Shown piece after piece: positions 51,081 through 59,659 of a stretch of DNA of 64,000 nucleotides. The stretch is from positions 560,030 through 624,029 of the forward strand of contig LR732703.1 in the NCBI GenBank assembly GCA_902506565.1, given 5' to 3'. The notes under the pieces are model-generated. The model saw nothing but the letters and a program-made list of their open reading frames with translations, did not search any database and had not been told where the DNA came from. Source of the stretch: Burkholderiales bacterium 8X (lineage in GTDB: Bacteria > Pseudomonadota > Gammaproteobacteria > Burkholderiales > Burkholderiaceae_C). Position numbers and translations under genes: made by a program. Position 1 is the first letter of the stretch. Each line of letters opens with the position of its first letter.

Positions 51081-53171
51081 ATGGACCAAGCGCTCCAACG
51101 GCTCTTGAAGCCCCGCAGCGTTGCCGTGATCGGCGCTTCGGGAGATCCCGCGAAGACGGCGGGACGACCGGTCGCCTACCTGCGCAAGCACGGTTTCGGC
51201 GGACGGATCCTTCCGGTCAACCCGAAGCTCGACAAGATCGGCGAGCTGGCGTGTTACGGCGACATCGAGTCGCTGCCGGAGGTGCCCGATGTCGGCATCG
51301 TCCTGCTGGGTGCCGAGCGTGCCCACCTCGCGGTCGCGCAGCTCGCGGCGCGGGGCGTGGCGGCGGCCGTCGTGCTGGCCAGCGGCTACGCGGAGGTCGG
51401 CGAGGAGGGCGCACGCCGCCAGCGACAGCTGGTCGAGGCAGCCGGAAAGATGCGGCTGCTCGGCCCGAACACGATCGGCCTGGTCAACCTGACCGACGAC
51501 ATCGTGCTGTCGGCCAGCGGCGCGCTGGAGATGGACCACTTCCAGGCGGGATCGATCGGCGTCGTCTCGCAGAGCGGCGGCATCCTGGGCGCACTGCTCT
51601 CGCGTGCCACGGCGCGCGGGATCGGGCTGTCGAAGTTGATTTCGACCAGCAACGAAGCCGACCTGGAACTCGCGGACTTCATCGACGCGCTGGTCGACGA
51701 CCCCGCGACCGAGGTGATCGCCTTGTATGTGGAGGCGATCCGGCGCCCCGATCGCTTCCGTGCGGCTGCGCTGCGGGCGGCGGCTGCCGGCAAACCCCTG
51801 GTGGCCTTCAAGATCGGCCGCTCCGAGGCGGGCGCCAAGGCAGCGGTGTCGCACACGGGTGCGATGGCCGGCGCGGACCGCATGTACGACGCGCTGTTCA
51901 GGCAGACCGGTGTCATCAGGGCCGAGACCTTCGGCGACCTGCTCGACATGTCGGCGGCGCTCGCGACGCGTCGGGTACTGCGCGGCAAGCGGGTCGCGGT
52001 GCTCACGTCCACCGGCGGCGCCGGCACGCTGGTTTCGGACAGCCTCGGCGTTTCCGGCTTCGAGACGCCGGCACCGGACGAGTCGACCGCCGCGGCCCTG
52101 CGCGCCCTGCAGACCGGCGACCACGCGGCGCTCGATCGCAATCCGATCGACGTCACCTTGGCAGGGCTCCAGCCGGACCTGCTGCGTGCCGCGATCACGA
52201 CCCTGTTGGCGAGCCCGGGCTACGACGCGCTGGTCGTCATCGTCGGCTCGTCCGGCGTCGGCCGGCCGGAGCTGATGGCGAGCGCGATCGGTGCCTGTCT
52301 TCCGTTGTCGGACAAGCCGGTGCTGGCGTACATCAGCCCGCATGCGCCCGAAGCCGCGGCACTGCTCACGCAGCATGGCGTACCGGCCTTCGTCGCCGCG
52401 GAAAGCTGCACCGCGGCGCTGTCGAGCCTGCTGCAGGCCAGCAACCGCCCGCGAGCGACCGCCGAGCAAAACCCGGTGCCGGTCGTCGACATCGCGGACC
52501 TGCCGTCGGGTTCGCTCGACGAGGCCACGGCCAAGCGGCTGTTCGCCCGATTTGGCGTCCCCTGCGTCGAAGAACGAGTGGTCGGGACGACCGACGAAGC
52601 CAATCGAGCGGCGACCGAGCTCGGCGAGCGCGTGGTGCTCAAGATCCTGTCGAGCGAGATCACGCACAAGAGCGACGTGGGCGGCGTCGCGGTCAACCTG
52701 CCGGCCGCAGCGCTTGCGAGCCGCATGGACACGATGGCTGCCGAAGTCGAGCGGAACACCGGCACTCGGCCCGCGCGCTTCCTGGTCCAGGAGATGGTGG
52801 GCGGCGGGGTCGAGCTGATCCTGGGCATGCACCGCGACCCGCTCGGTACGGCCATCCTGCTCGGGATGGGCGGCGTCACGGCCGAGCTGCTGAAGGACAC
52901 GACGATGCGCCTCCTGGTGCCGGGGCAGGCCCTCGACCCGACGCAAGCTGCCGAGATGGTGAAGGAGCTCAGGAGCTGGCCGCTGCTCGACGGGTTTCGT
53001 GGAGGGCCGCTGGCCGATGTCGATGCCCTGGTCGGTGCGATCGTCGCGTTTTCGCGGATGGCCGCGCAGCTCGGGGATCGGCTGGTCGAGGCCGAGATCA
53101 ACCCGATCTTCGTGCTGCCGCGCGGCTCGGGCGTGCGCGCGGCAGACGGCGTGGCGGTGCTGAAGCGCTAG
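51081..53171 (+). CDS. NDP-forming acyl-CoA synthetase (acetate--CoA ligase family), fused subunits
   Basis: A 696-residue enzyme that makes an acyl-CoA with ATP/GDP-type energy through a phosphohistidine. It has an N-terminal CoA-binding domain (VAVIGASGDPAKTAGRPVAY near 14), succinyl-CoA-ligase-like domains with VVSQSGGILGALLS near 160 and the phospho-His region AAVSHTGAMAGADR near 255, and a C-terminal ATP-grasp domain (about 480-696; RVVLKILSSEITHKSDVGGV). Ribosome site AAGGAG. The last gene of the operon; its stop overlaps the convergent Bug gene stop by 4 nt (shared CTAG). Confidence 0.9.
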   Translation: MDQALQRLLKPRSVAVIGASGDPAKTAGRPVAYLRKHGFGGRILPVNPKLDKIGELACYGDIESLPEVPDVGIVLLGAERAHLAVAQLAARGVAAAVVLASGYAEVGEEGARRQRQLVEAAGKMRLLGPNTIGLVNLTDDIVLSASGALEMDHFQAGSIGVVSQSGGILGALLSRATARGIGLSKLISTSNEADLELADFIDALVDDPATEVIALYVEAIRRPDRFRAAALRAAAAGKPLVAFKIGRSEAGAKAAVSHTGAMAGADRMYDALFRQTGVIRAETFGDLLDMSAALATRRVLRGKRVAVLTSTGGAGTLVSDSLGVSGFETPAPDESTAAALRALQTGDHAALDRNPIDVTLAGLQPDLLRAAITTLLASPGYDALVVIVGSSGVGRPELMASAIGACLPLSDKPVLAYISPHAPEAAALLTQHGVPAFVAAESCTAALSSLLQASNRPRATAEQNPVPVVDIADLPSGSLDEATAKRLFARFGVPCVEERVVGTTDEANRAATELGERVVLKILSSEITHKSDVGGVAVNLPAAALASRMDTMAAEVERNTGTRPARFLVQEMVGGGVELILGMHRDPLGTAILLGMGGVTAELLKDTTMRLLVPGQALDPTQAAEMVKELRSWPLLDGFRGGPLADVDALVGAIVAFSRMAAQLGDRLVEAEINPIFVLPRGSGVRAADGVAVLKR

Positions 53172-54172
53172 TCGGCCTTGATCTGCGCCCGCGCGATCAC
53201 CGGCTTCCAGCGCGCCTGCTCGGTCTTGATGAACGCGTCGAACTCCGACGCGGTGCTGCCGACCGCGAGCGCCGTGTCGGCCGCCATCTTCTCGCGCACC
53301 GCCTGGGACTGACCGGCCTTGATCGCCTCGGCCTCGAGCTTCGCCACGTTGGCCTTCGGCCACTTGGCGGGCGCGAGCAGGCCATACCACTGCGTCATCT
53401 CGAAGCCCTTGAAGCCTTGCTCGGCGACCGTCGGCACGTCGGGCAGCTGGGGCAGCCGCTCGCTGGTGCCGGTCGCGATGCAGCGCAGCCGGCCGGCCTT
53501 GATGAACTGGATCAGCGCCGGCGCACCCACCGCTGCCGCCTGCAGCCGACCCGACATCAGGTCGGTCAGCATCGGGCCGGTGCCTCGAAACGGAATGTGC
53601 AGGATGCTGATGTTCGAAGCCATCTTGAGGTACTCGAACGCCAGGTGCCCGGCGCTCCCGTTGCCGGCCGAGCCGTAGTTGAGCTGGCCCGGGCTCTTCT
53701 TGGCGAGGGCGATCAGCTCGACCAGGTTCTTGGCGGGCACGTCCGGATGCACCACGTAGAGGCTCGGTACCTTCGACAGCAGGCTCACCGGCACGAAGTC
53801 CTTGGCTGCGTCGTAGGGCAGCTTCGGGAAGATGAACGGGTTTACCGCCAGCGTGCCGATGTGGCCGAGGATCAGCGTATGGCCATCTTCCGAGTTGGCG
53901 ACCTCCTGCATCGCGATGTTGCCGGCGGCGCCGGGCTTGTTGTCGACGAAGACGTTTTGGCCGATCGTCTTGCTCAGCTCGGCAGCGACCGAGCGCGCCA
54001 CGATCTCCGAGCTGCCGCCGGGCGAGAACGGCACCACCAGCCGAAGCGGCTTGCTCGGCCAGGCGGCCTGCGCGCGGCCGAGCACCGGAAGCGTCGCCAG
54101 GGCGAGCGCCGAGCCTTGCTGAAGCCATCGACGACGCGAAGGGATGAGGAGCGGATGGGTCGCGAGCGGCAT
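53168..54172 (-). CDS. Bug/TctC-family periplasmic solute-binding receptor
   Basis: A 334-residue Bug receptor. The N-terminus SRRRWLQQGSALALATLPVL carries an RRxW-type twin-arginine-like signal, with AQA before AWPSKPLRLVVPFSPGGSSE. Landmarks VFVDNKPGAAG and ILHIPFRGTGP are present. It is a single gene, convergent with the acyl-CoA synthetase gene and divergent from the GntR gene. Confidence 0.92.
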   Translation of the reverse strand: MPLATHPLLIPSRRRWLQQGSALALATLPVLGRAQAAWPSKPLRLVVPFSPGGSSEIVARSVAAELSKTIGQNVFVDNKPGAAGNIAMQEVANSEDGHTLILGHIGTLAVNPFIFPKLPYDAAKDFVPVSLLSKVPSLYVVHPDVPAKNLVELIALAKKSPGQLNYGSAGNGSAGHLAFEYLKMASNISILHIPFRGTGPMLTDLMSGRLQAAAVGAPALIQFIKAGRLRCIATGTSERLPQLPDVPTVAEQGFKGFEMTQWYGLLAPAKWPKANVAKLEAEAIKAGQSQAVREKMAADTALAVGSTASEFDAFIKTEQARWKPVIARAQIKAD

Positions 54173-54304
54173 GGGGTCGGTTCTCGATGATGGATCGGTC
54201 GAGGAGTATGGGGACTCGCCCGGGATCGGAGCAAGCGTTGGCAGACCGTAGAAACCCCAATGCCTGTTGACAGCGCGGACCCGCCGAATGCAAACTCGCG
54301 TCGT

Positions 54305-54316
54305 TGTGTATACACA
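54305..54316. promoter_or_regulatory. GntR-type operator, 12-bp palindrome
   Basis: TGTGTATACACA is a perfect palindrome 20 nt upstream of the GntR start codon. T-G-T-x-T-A-C-A-type palindromes are typical of FadR/VanR-like GntR proteins, so autorepression is likely and, through the downstream genes, substrate-dependent derepression. Confidence 0.7.
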
Positions 54317-54336
54317 GTGAATCCACAGAAACCACC

Positions 54337-55005
54337 ATGGGCATCCGATCCTTCGGCCTCACGCCACGCGCCTACGAGCAGTTGCGCGAGGAGATCGTCG
54401 ATGGCGTGCTCCGCCCGGACGAGCCGCTCTACGAGATCCATCTGGCCGAACGCCTCGGCATGAGCCGCACTCCGATCCGCGAAGCCTTGAAGCTTTTGAC
54501 CCGCGAGGGCTACCTCGAGGAACTGCCGTCGCGCGGCTACGTGGTGCCGCGTCGATCGCTCGACGACCTGCGCGAGTTCTTCGAGCTGCGCGAAGTGCTG
54601 GAGGCCAGTGCCACCCGTTACGCCGCGATGCGCGCCAGCGCAGCCGACCTGGTCGAACTGGGGCGCCTCTGCGATCGCTACGAGCGCGAGAAGAACGACG
54701 CCAAGTGGGTGCAGATCGGCCACCAGTTCCACAACCTCCTGATCAAGTCGGCCCGCAATGCACGGCTGATGGCGATGCTGGATTCGCTCAATGCGCAGAT
54801 CGTGATCTCGCGCCGTACCGTGGCGCAGGCCGACGTGGCACGCCGGCTCACGGCAGTGCGCGATCACCGCGCGATCTTCGAGGCGGTGCGACAGCGCGAC
54901 GAAACGCTGGCCCAGTCGCTGGCCGCGGAGCATGTCAGAAGGTCCTACGAAACGACGCTCAGGGCGCACGCGCCTGAAGCGTTCGCCAACCAGAAGGCGG
55001 CCTGA
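54337..55005 (+). CDS. GntR-family (FCD/FadR-type) transcriptional regulator
   Basis: A 222-residue regulator: winged helix-turn-helix at residues 6-70 (AYEQLREEIVDGVLRPDEPL, RLGMSRTPIREALKLLTREG), then an FCD all-helical effector domain with FHNLLIKSARNARLMAMLDS near 130 and RDHRAIFEAVRQRDETLAQ near 175, whose Asp/His positions usually bind a metal and a carboxylate ligand. The internal ATG at 54337 is chosen because the upstream codons overlap the palindromic operator. It precedes a Bug receptor and an FAD oxidoreductase gene in the same direction. Confidence 0.92.
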   Translation: MGIRSFGLTPRAYEQLREEIVDGVLRPDEPLYEIHLAERLGMSRTPIREALKLLTREGYLEELPSRGYVVPRRSLDDLREFFELREVLEASATRYAAMRASAADLVELGRLCDRYEREKNDAKWVQIGHQFHNLLIKSARNARLMAMLDSLNAQIVISRRTVAQADVARRLTAVRDHRAIFEAVRQRDETLAQSLAAEHVRRSYETTLRAHAPEAFANQKAA

Positions 55006-55087
55006 GCCGTCCTTGCAAGCAAGAAGCCATCCGGCGCCATTTCCACCTCGCCGCTCCGAGCGGCACCCGACAAGCAGGAGACAAACC

Positions 55088-56047
55088 ATGAAACGCGCAT
55101 TGACTGCACTGGTCGCCGCAATGGCGCTGTGCGCCGTCGCACAGGCCGACGACTATCCGAGCAAGCCGATCAAGATGATCGTGCCGTATCCCGGCGGACA
55201 GGCCTCGGACACCATCGCCCGACTGGTCGGCGAGCGGCTCGGCAAGGCGCTCGGCCAACCGGTCCTGGTCGACAACCGGCCGGGCGCCGGCGGCAACATC
55301 GGTACCGACATCGGCGCCAAGTCGGCGCCGGACGGCTACACGCTGACGGTCGCGACCGCGGCGCTGCCGATCAGCAAGCACGTGTACCGCAAGCTGCCCT
55401 TCGATCCGGCCAAGGACTTCGCGCCGATCACGCTGATGACGATCACGCCGCTGGTGCTGGTGACCCGCACCGACCTCGCGGTCAAAGACGTGGCCGGACT
55501 GGTGGCGCTCGCCAAGAAGGAGCCGGCCAAGATCACCTTCGCTTCGTCGGGCCCGGGCACCTCGCACCAGCTGTCGGGCGAGCTATTCAAGTCGCTGGCC
55601 GGCGTCGAGATGCTGCACGTCCCCTACAAGGGCAGCCCGCCGGCGCACGTCGACCTGATGGGCGGCTCGGTCGACATCATGTTCGACAACATCGTGCCGG
55701 TCGCGCCGCACGTGCGAAGCGGCAAGCTGAAGGCGCTGGCCGTGACCACCAAAACCCGGGCCTCCGCGCTGCCGGACGTGCCGACGATGGCGGAGTCGGG
55801 CTATCCCAACTTCGAAGCCACCGCCTGGTTCGGCCTGCTGGCGCCGGCGGCGACGCCGCAGCCGATCATCGACCGGCTGAACAAGGAAGTGGTCGCCATC
55901 CTGCAGTCGCCGGACATCAAGGAGCGGCTGGCCGGCATGGGCGCCACGGTGGTGGCCGACAAGCCGGAAGAGTTCGGCCGCTTCATGGCTGCCGAAATCA
56001 ACAAGTGGGGCCCGGTGGTGAAGCGGGCCAATATCGAACTCGAGTGA
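55088..56047 (+). CDS. Bug/TctC-family periplasmic solute-binding receptor
   Basis: A 319-residue Bug receptor with a short signal peptide (MKRALTALVAAMALCAVAQA) and mature start DDYPSKPIKMIVPYPGGQAS. LVDNRPGAGG and MLHVPYKGSPPAH are present. A CAGGAGACAAACC ribosome site precedes the ATG. It lies 82 nt after the GntR gene and 5 nt before the FAD oxidoreductase gene. Confidence 0.93.
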   Translation: MKRALTALVAAMALCAVAQADDYPSKPIKMIVPYPGGQASDTIARLVGERLGKALGQPVLVDNRPGAGGNIGTDIGAKSAPDGYTLTVATAALPISKHVYRKLPFDPAKDFAPITLMTITPLVLVTRTDLAVKDVAGLVALAKKEPAKITFASSGPGTSHQLSGELFKSLAGVEMLHVPYKGSPPAHVDLMGGSVDIMFDNIVPVAPHVRSGKLKALAVTTKTRASALPDVPTMAESGYPNFEATAWFGLLAPAATPQPIIDRLNKEVVAILQSPDIKERLAGMGATVVADKPEEFGRFMAAEINKWGPVVKRANIELE

Positions 56048-56052
56048 ACGAC

Positions 56053-57447
56053 ATGGACATGACACCCAACTACATCATCGAACCCGAACGGCGCACGCCG
56101 CTTCTCATGGAGACCGACGTGATCGTCGTCGGCGGCGGCACCACCGGACCCTTCGCGGCCATCTCCGCCGCTCGCCAGGGCAAGCGCGTCGTCATGATCG
56201 AGCGCTTCGGCTCGCTCGGCGGCAACATGACGCTCGGCCTCAACACCAAGCCCTCGGGCGCCTTGATCGGCGGCTTGCCGCTCGAGGTGTGGAACCTCGC
56301 GCGCTCGGTCGGCGGCGCCGGCGACGACTACATGGCGGTCGTGAAGACCGGTGGCGTCAAGATCGCATCGCCCTGCGATCCCGAGACGATGAAGATGCTG
56401 CTCACCCGGCTCTGCGCCGAGGCCGGCGTGCAGATCCTGTTCGAGACGGTGGTGTCGAGCCCGGTGATGGACGGCGACACCGTCCGCGGCGTGGTGGTCG
56501 AAAGCAAGACCGGCCGCCAGTTCATCGCGGGCAAGGTGGTCATCGACTGCTCGGCCGATGCGGACATCGCGGTACGGGCCGGCGCACCCTTCACGATGGG
56601 CGCCGGCGGCGAGACCGAGACGATGCAGCCGGTCTCGATGTACTTCACCATGGACCGGGTCGACCTGGTTCGCCTGGCCGACTGGGCCGCGACCACCGAC
56701 GACGTGCCGGCCCGCGCCATTCCGAAGACCCGGGAGGGCCTCGCCTATGGCCTGTGGCTCACCGGCTTCAACGCGTCGCTTCGCCGCTGGCAGGAGAAGA
56801 CCGGCGTGCAGTTGCAGCGCGACAACATCACGCTCAAGACGGCCGATGGCCGCATGTATGTCAACGGCACCCGCGTGACGGGGGTCAACGTGTTCGACCC
56901 GGTCCAGTTCACCAACGCGGTGCTCGAGTGCTACCGGCAGATCGAAGGCGTGGCGCGCTACCTGCGCGAATCGATTCCGGGCTTCGAGAATGCGCGCATC
57001 GAGGCGATCGCGCCGGTGCTCGGCGTGCGCGAGACCCGCCACATCCTGGGCGAGTACACCTTGAGCGGCAAGGACTCGGTCGAGGGCACGCACTTCGACG
57101 ACAGCATCGCGGCCGATGCCTCGGCGCTCGACATCCACGACCCGAAGGGCGCCGACGTCGACTTCCAGGGCTTGCGGCCCTACGAGATCCCGTACCGCAC
57201 GCTGCTGCCGACCGGCGTCGAGCAGCTGCTGGTGGCCGGCCGTTGCATCTCGGCCGACCATGCGGCGCATGCACGCTCCCGCAACATGCCCGCCTGCATG
57301 GCGACCGGGCAGGCGGCCGGTGTGGCGGCGGCGGTCGCGATCGACCAGGGTGTCAACGTGCGCCGGGTCGACGTCGCCAAGGTGCAGGAAAAGCTGCGCG
57401 CGCTCGGCATGCCGCTGCACGGCGAAGAGGTGACCGGAACCGTCTGA
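56053..57447 (+). CDS. FAD-dependent oxidoreductase (FAD_oxidored family)
   Basis: A 464-residue flavoprotein of the FAD-dependent oxidoreductase family (GIDA/fumarate-reductase-like fold): TDVIVVGGGTTGPFAAISAA near 20-40, GSLGGNMTLGLNTKPSG near 55, VVIDCSADADIAVRAGAPF near 163 and a C-terminal LLVAGRCISADHAAHARSRN near 395. Substrate unknown; the pairing with a Bug receptor and a GntR/FCD regulator suggests dehydrogenation of a carboxylic acid. A terminator follows. Confidence 0.88.
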   Translation: MDMTPNYIIEPERRTPLLMETDVIVVGGGTTGPFAAISAARQGKRVVMIERFGSLGGNMTLGLNTKPSGALIGGLPLEVWNLARSVGGAGDDYMAVVKTGGVKIASPCDPETMKMLLTRLCAEAGVQILFETVVSSPVMDGDTVRGVVVESKTGRQFIAGKVVIDCSADADIAVRAGAPFTMGAGGETETMQPVSMYFTMDRVDLVRLADWAATTDDVPARAIPKTREGLAYGLWLTGFNASLRRWQEKTGVQLQRDNITLKTADGRMYVNGTRVTGVNVFDPVQFTNAVLECYRQIEGVARYLRESIPGFENARIEAIAPVLGVRETRHILGEYTLSGKDSVEGTHFDDSIAADASALDIHDPKGADVDFQGLRPYEIPYRTLLPTGVEQLLVAGRCISADHAAHARSRNMPACMATGQAAGVAAAVAIDQGVNVRRVDVAKVQEKLRALGMPLHGEEVTGTV

Positions 57448-57491
57448 CCGACGCCCTGGCCGACAGCTCGAGCCGATCGCCGGAGCCGATC

Positions 57492-57534
57492 GCCGGAGCG
57501 GGTGCCTGATGCAGGTATCCGCTCCGGCTTTTTT
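57492..57534 (+). terminator. Rho-independent terminator after the GntR/Bug/FAD operon
   Basis: A 10-bp GC-rich stem GCCGGAGCGG / CCGCTCCGGC with a 17-nt loop is followed by six T. It lies 44 nt past the stop codon and separates this operon from kdp. Confidence 0.85.
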
Positions 57535-57549
57535 ATGAAGTCTTTACAG
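57529..57549 (+). promoter_or_regulatory. Candidate KdpE-type site and promoter of kdp
   Basis: The AT-rich stretch TTTTTTATGAAGTCTTTACA resembles the T-rich KdpE site of E. coli and contains a -35-like TTTACA (57543-57548), about 80 nt before the first small ORF. The first T bases are also the terminator tail. No clear -10 box. Tentative. Confidence 0.35.
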
Positions 57550-57625
57550 CCCGTGCCTTAGTCTCTGCACTGTTTTTACGGACGACCGCCCAGACTCCGC
57601 TGCTTCGAGATTGCGGAGTGAAGCG

Positions 57626-57730
57626 ATGGATGTCGTCTGGTTGGCCCTGGTGGCCTTGTCGTGGTGCGCCATGTACGGCGCGGTGATCGGTCTGGACAAG
57701 CTCCAGCGTACCGGCAAGGAGCGCTCATGA
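57626..57730 (+). CDS. 34-residue membrane ORF leading the kdp operon
   Basis: [20 protein letters not shown] begins a one-helix peptide that ends [12 protein letters not shown]. Its stop overlaps the kdpF start (ATGA), and GGAG precedes its ATG. It is too short for ordinary ORF calling but coupling and a hydrophobic helix support it. Perhaps an assembly or regulatory microprotein of the Kdp complex; similar small ORFs before kdpF are known in other proteobacteria only loosely to me. Confidence 0.6.
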   Translation: MDVVWLALVALSWCAMYGAVIGLDKLQRTGKERS

Positions 57731-57825
57731 TCGCGCTCGAAGTGCTCTACGGATTCGGCGGGCTGATTGCGGTGCTGCTGTTCGCCTACCTGGTGTTCGC
57801 GCTGATCTGCGCCGAGGAATTCTGA
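57727..57825 (+). CDS. kdpF: Potassium-transporting ATPase small subunit KdpF
   Basis: A 32-residue one-helix peptide ([20 protein letters not shown], then [12 protein letters not shown]), the usual size and pattern of KdpF, which stabilises the KdpABC complex in the inner membrane. Its stop is 2 nt before kdpA. Confidence 0.88.
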   Translation: MIALEVLYGFGGLIAVLLFAYLVFALICAEEF

Positions 57826-57827
57826 TC

Positions 57828-59633
57828 ATGAATGCCTCGGCCGCGAGCCTGCTCGCACTCTTCCTTTTTCTTCTCGTCCTCCTGGCCTGGCCCTTGTCGC
57901 GCTGGCTCGCGAAGCTGTGCCGGGGCGAACTCCCGCGCTGGATGACGCGGATCGAAGCGCCGATTTTCAGGTGGGCCGGCGTCGCCTCCGACGCCTCCAT
58001 GAACTGGAAGAGCTATGCGCTCGGGCTGCTCGCGATCAACGCGATCGGCGTGGTGGTGCTCTATGGCCTCCAGCGGCTGCAGGCGGTGTTGCCGCTCAAC
58101 CCGGCCGGGCTGCCGGCGGTGTCGCCGGATTCATCCTTCAATACCGCCGTCAGCTTCGTGACCAACACCAACTGGCAGGGCTACGCCGGCGAATCGACCA
58201 TGAGCTATCTCACGCAGATGCTGGGGCTCTCGGTGCAGAACTTCCTGTCGGCAGCCACCGGCATCGCGGTCGCCTTCGCACTGGCGCGCGGCTTCGCGGC
58301 CCGCGGCACCGGAGGGCAGGGCCTGGTGGGCAACATCTGGGCCGACCTGGTCCGCATCACCCTGTGGCTGCTCGTTCCGCTTTCGTTCGTGATCGCCGTC
58401 TTCTTCGTCGGGCAGGGCGTGATCCAGAACCTGGACGGCTATCGAACGGCGACCACGCTAGAGGCACAGACCTACCAGGAGCCGCGCCTCGCCGCGGACG
58501 GCCAGCCGATGAAGGATGCGGCCGGCGCGCCGCTCATGGCGGACGCCCGCACCACGACCCAGACGCTCGCCATGGGCCCGGTCGCTTCGCAAGAGGCGAT
58601 CAAGATGCTCGGCACCAACGGCGGCGGCTTCTTCAACGCCAATTCGTCGCATCCTTACGAGAACCCGAACGCGTGGACCAACCTGGTCCAGATGCTCGCG
58701 ATCTTCCTCATACCCGCGGCGTTGTGCCTCGCGTTCGGCCATGTGGTCGGGGACGTTCGGCAGGGCTGGGCCTTGCTGGCCGCGATGACGGTGCTCTTCG
58801 TGGCGGCGGTCCTCGTCATCGTCCCGGCGGAGCAGGTCGGCAATCCGCTGGTCGCCGCGCTCGGTGTCGACCAGGGCGCCAGCCCGATGCAGGCGGGCGG
58901 CAACATGGAAGGCAAGGAAACCCGCTTCGGCATTGCGGCTTCGGCGCTCTTCGCGGTGGTCACCACGGCGGCTTCCTGCGGCGCGGTCAACGTCATGCAC
59001 GATTCGCTCACGCCCCTGGGCGGAATGGTGCCGATGGTGCTGATGCAGCTGGGCGAGGTGGTGTTCGGCGGCGTCGGCACCGGTCTCTACGGCATGCTGG
59101 TGTTCGCGATCCTGGCGGTCTTCATCGCCGGATTGATGATCGGCCGCACGCCTGAATACCTCGGCAAGAAGATCGAGGTGCACGAGATGAAGCTGACCTC
59201 GATCGCGATCCTGGTGACGCCGATCCTGGTGCTGGCGGGCACGGCCCTCGCGGTCTCGTTCGGCGCCGGCAGGGCCGGCATCGCGAACCCCGGCGCGCAT
59301 GGCTTTTCGGAAGTGCTGTATGCCTTGACTTCGGCCGGCAACAACAACGGCAGCGCCTTTGCCGGCCTCTCTGCCAACACGCCCTTCTACAACGCTCTGC
59401 TAGCGATCGTCATGTGGTTCGGCCGCTTCGGCGTGATCGTGCCGGTGCTGGCGATCGCTGGCGCGCTGGCCGCCAAGAAGCGGCTGCCGGCCACGGCCGG
59501 AACCATGCCGACGCACGGACCGCTGTTCGTCATGCTGCTGATCGGCACGGTGCTGCTGGTCGGTCTCCTGAACTACGTGCCGTCTTTGGCGCTCGGGCCG
59601 GTGGTCGAGCACCTGATGCTCTGGAACCGTTGA
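57828..59633 (+). CDS. kdpA: Potassium-transporting ATPase, potassium-binding subunit KdpA
   Basis: A 601-residue polytopic channel-like subunit that selects K+ in the high-affinity Kdp pump. Landmarks include [20 protein letters not shown] near 105 and [20 protein letters not shown] near 262 (selectivity-filter type loops), plus later [20 protein letters not shown] near 505. Typical length is about 560-590, with a slightly long N-terminus. Confidence 0.96.
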   Translation: MNASAASLLALFLFLLVLLAWPLSRWLAKLCRGELPRWMTRIEAPIFRWAGVASDASMNWKSYALGLLAINAIGVVVLYGLQRLQAVLPLNPAGLPAVSPDSSFNTAVSFVTNTNWQGYAGESTMSYLTQMLGLSVQNFLSAATGIAVAFALARGFAARGTGGQGLVGNIWADLVRITLWLLVPLSFVIAVFFVGQGVIQNLDGYRTATTLEAQTYQEPRLAADGQPMKDAAGAPLMADARTTTQTLAMGPVASQEAIKMLGTNGGGFFNANSSHPYENPNAWTNLVQMLAIFLIPAALCLAFGHVVGDVRQGWALLAAMTVLFVAAVLVIVPAEQVGNPLVAALGVDQGASPMQAGGNMEGKETRFGIAASALFAVVTTAASCGAVNVMHDSLTPLGGMVPMVLMQLGEVVFGGVGTGLYGMLVFAILAVFIAGLMIGRTPEYLGKKIEVHEMKLTSIAILVTPILVLAGTALAVSFGAGRAGIANPGAHGFSEVLYALTSAGNNNGSAFAGLSANTPFYNALLAIVMWFGRFGVIVPVLAIAGALAAKKRLPATAGTMPTHGPLFVMLLIGTVLLVGLLNYVPSLALGPVVEHLMLWNR

Positions 59634-59659
59634 GTGCCTTCGCGCGATCGAGAACCCTC

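Noticed and set aside
57467..57501. Direct 13-bp repeat GAGCCGATCGCCG before the terminator
   Set aside because: It is short, GC-rich and merges with the terminator stem; no sign of a mobile or regulatory element.
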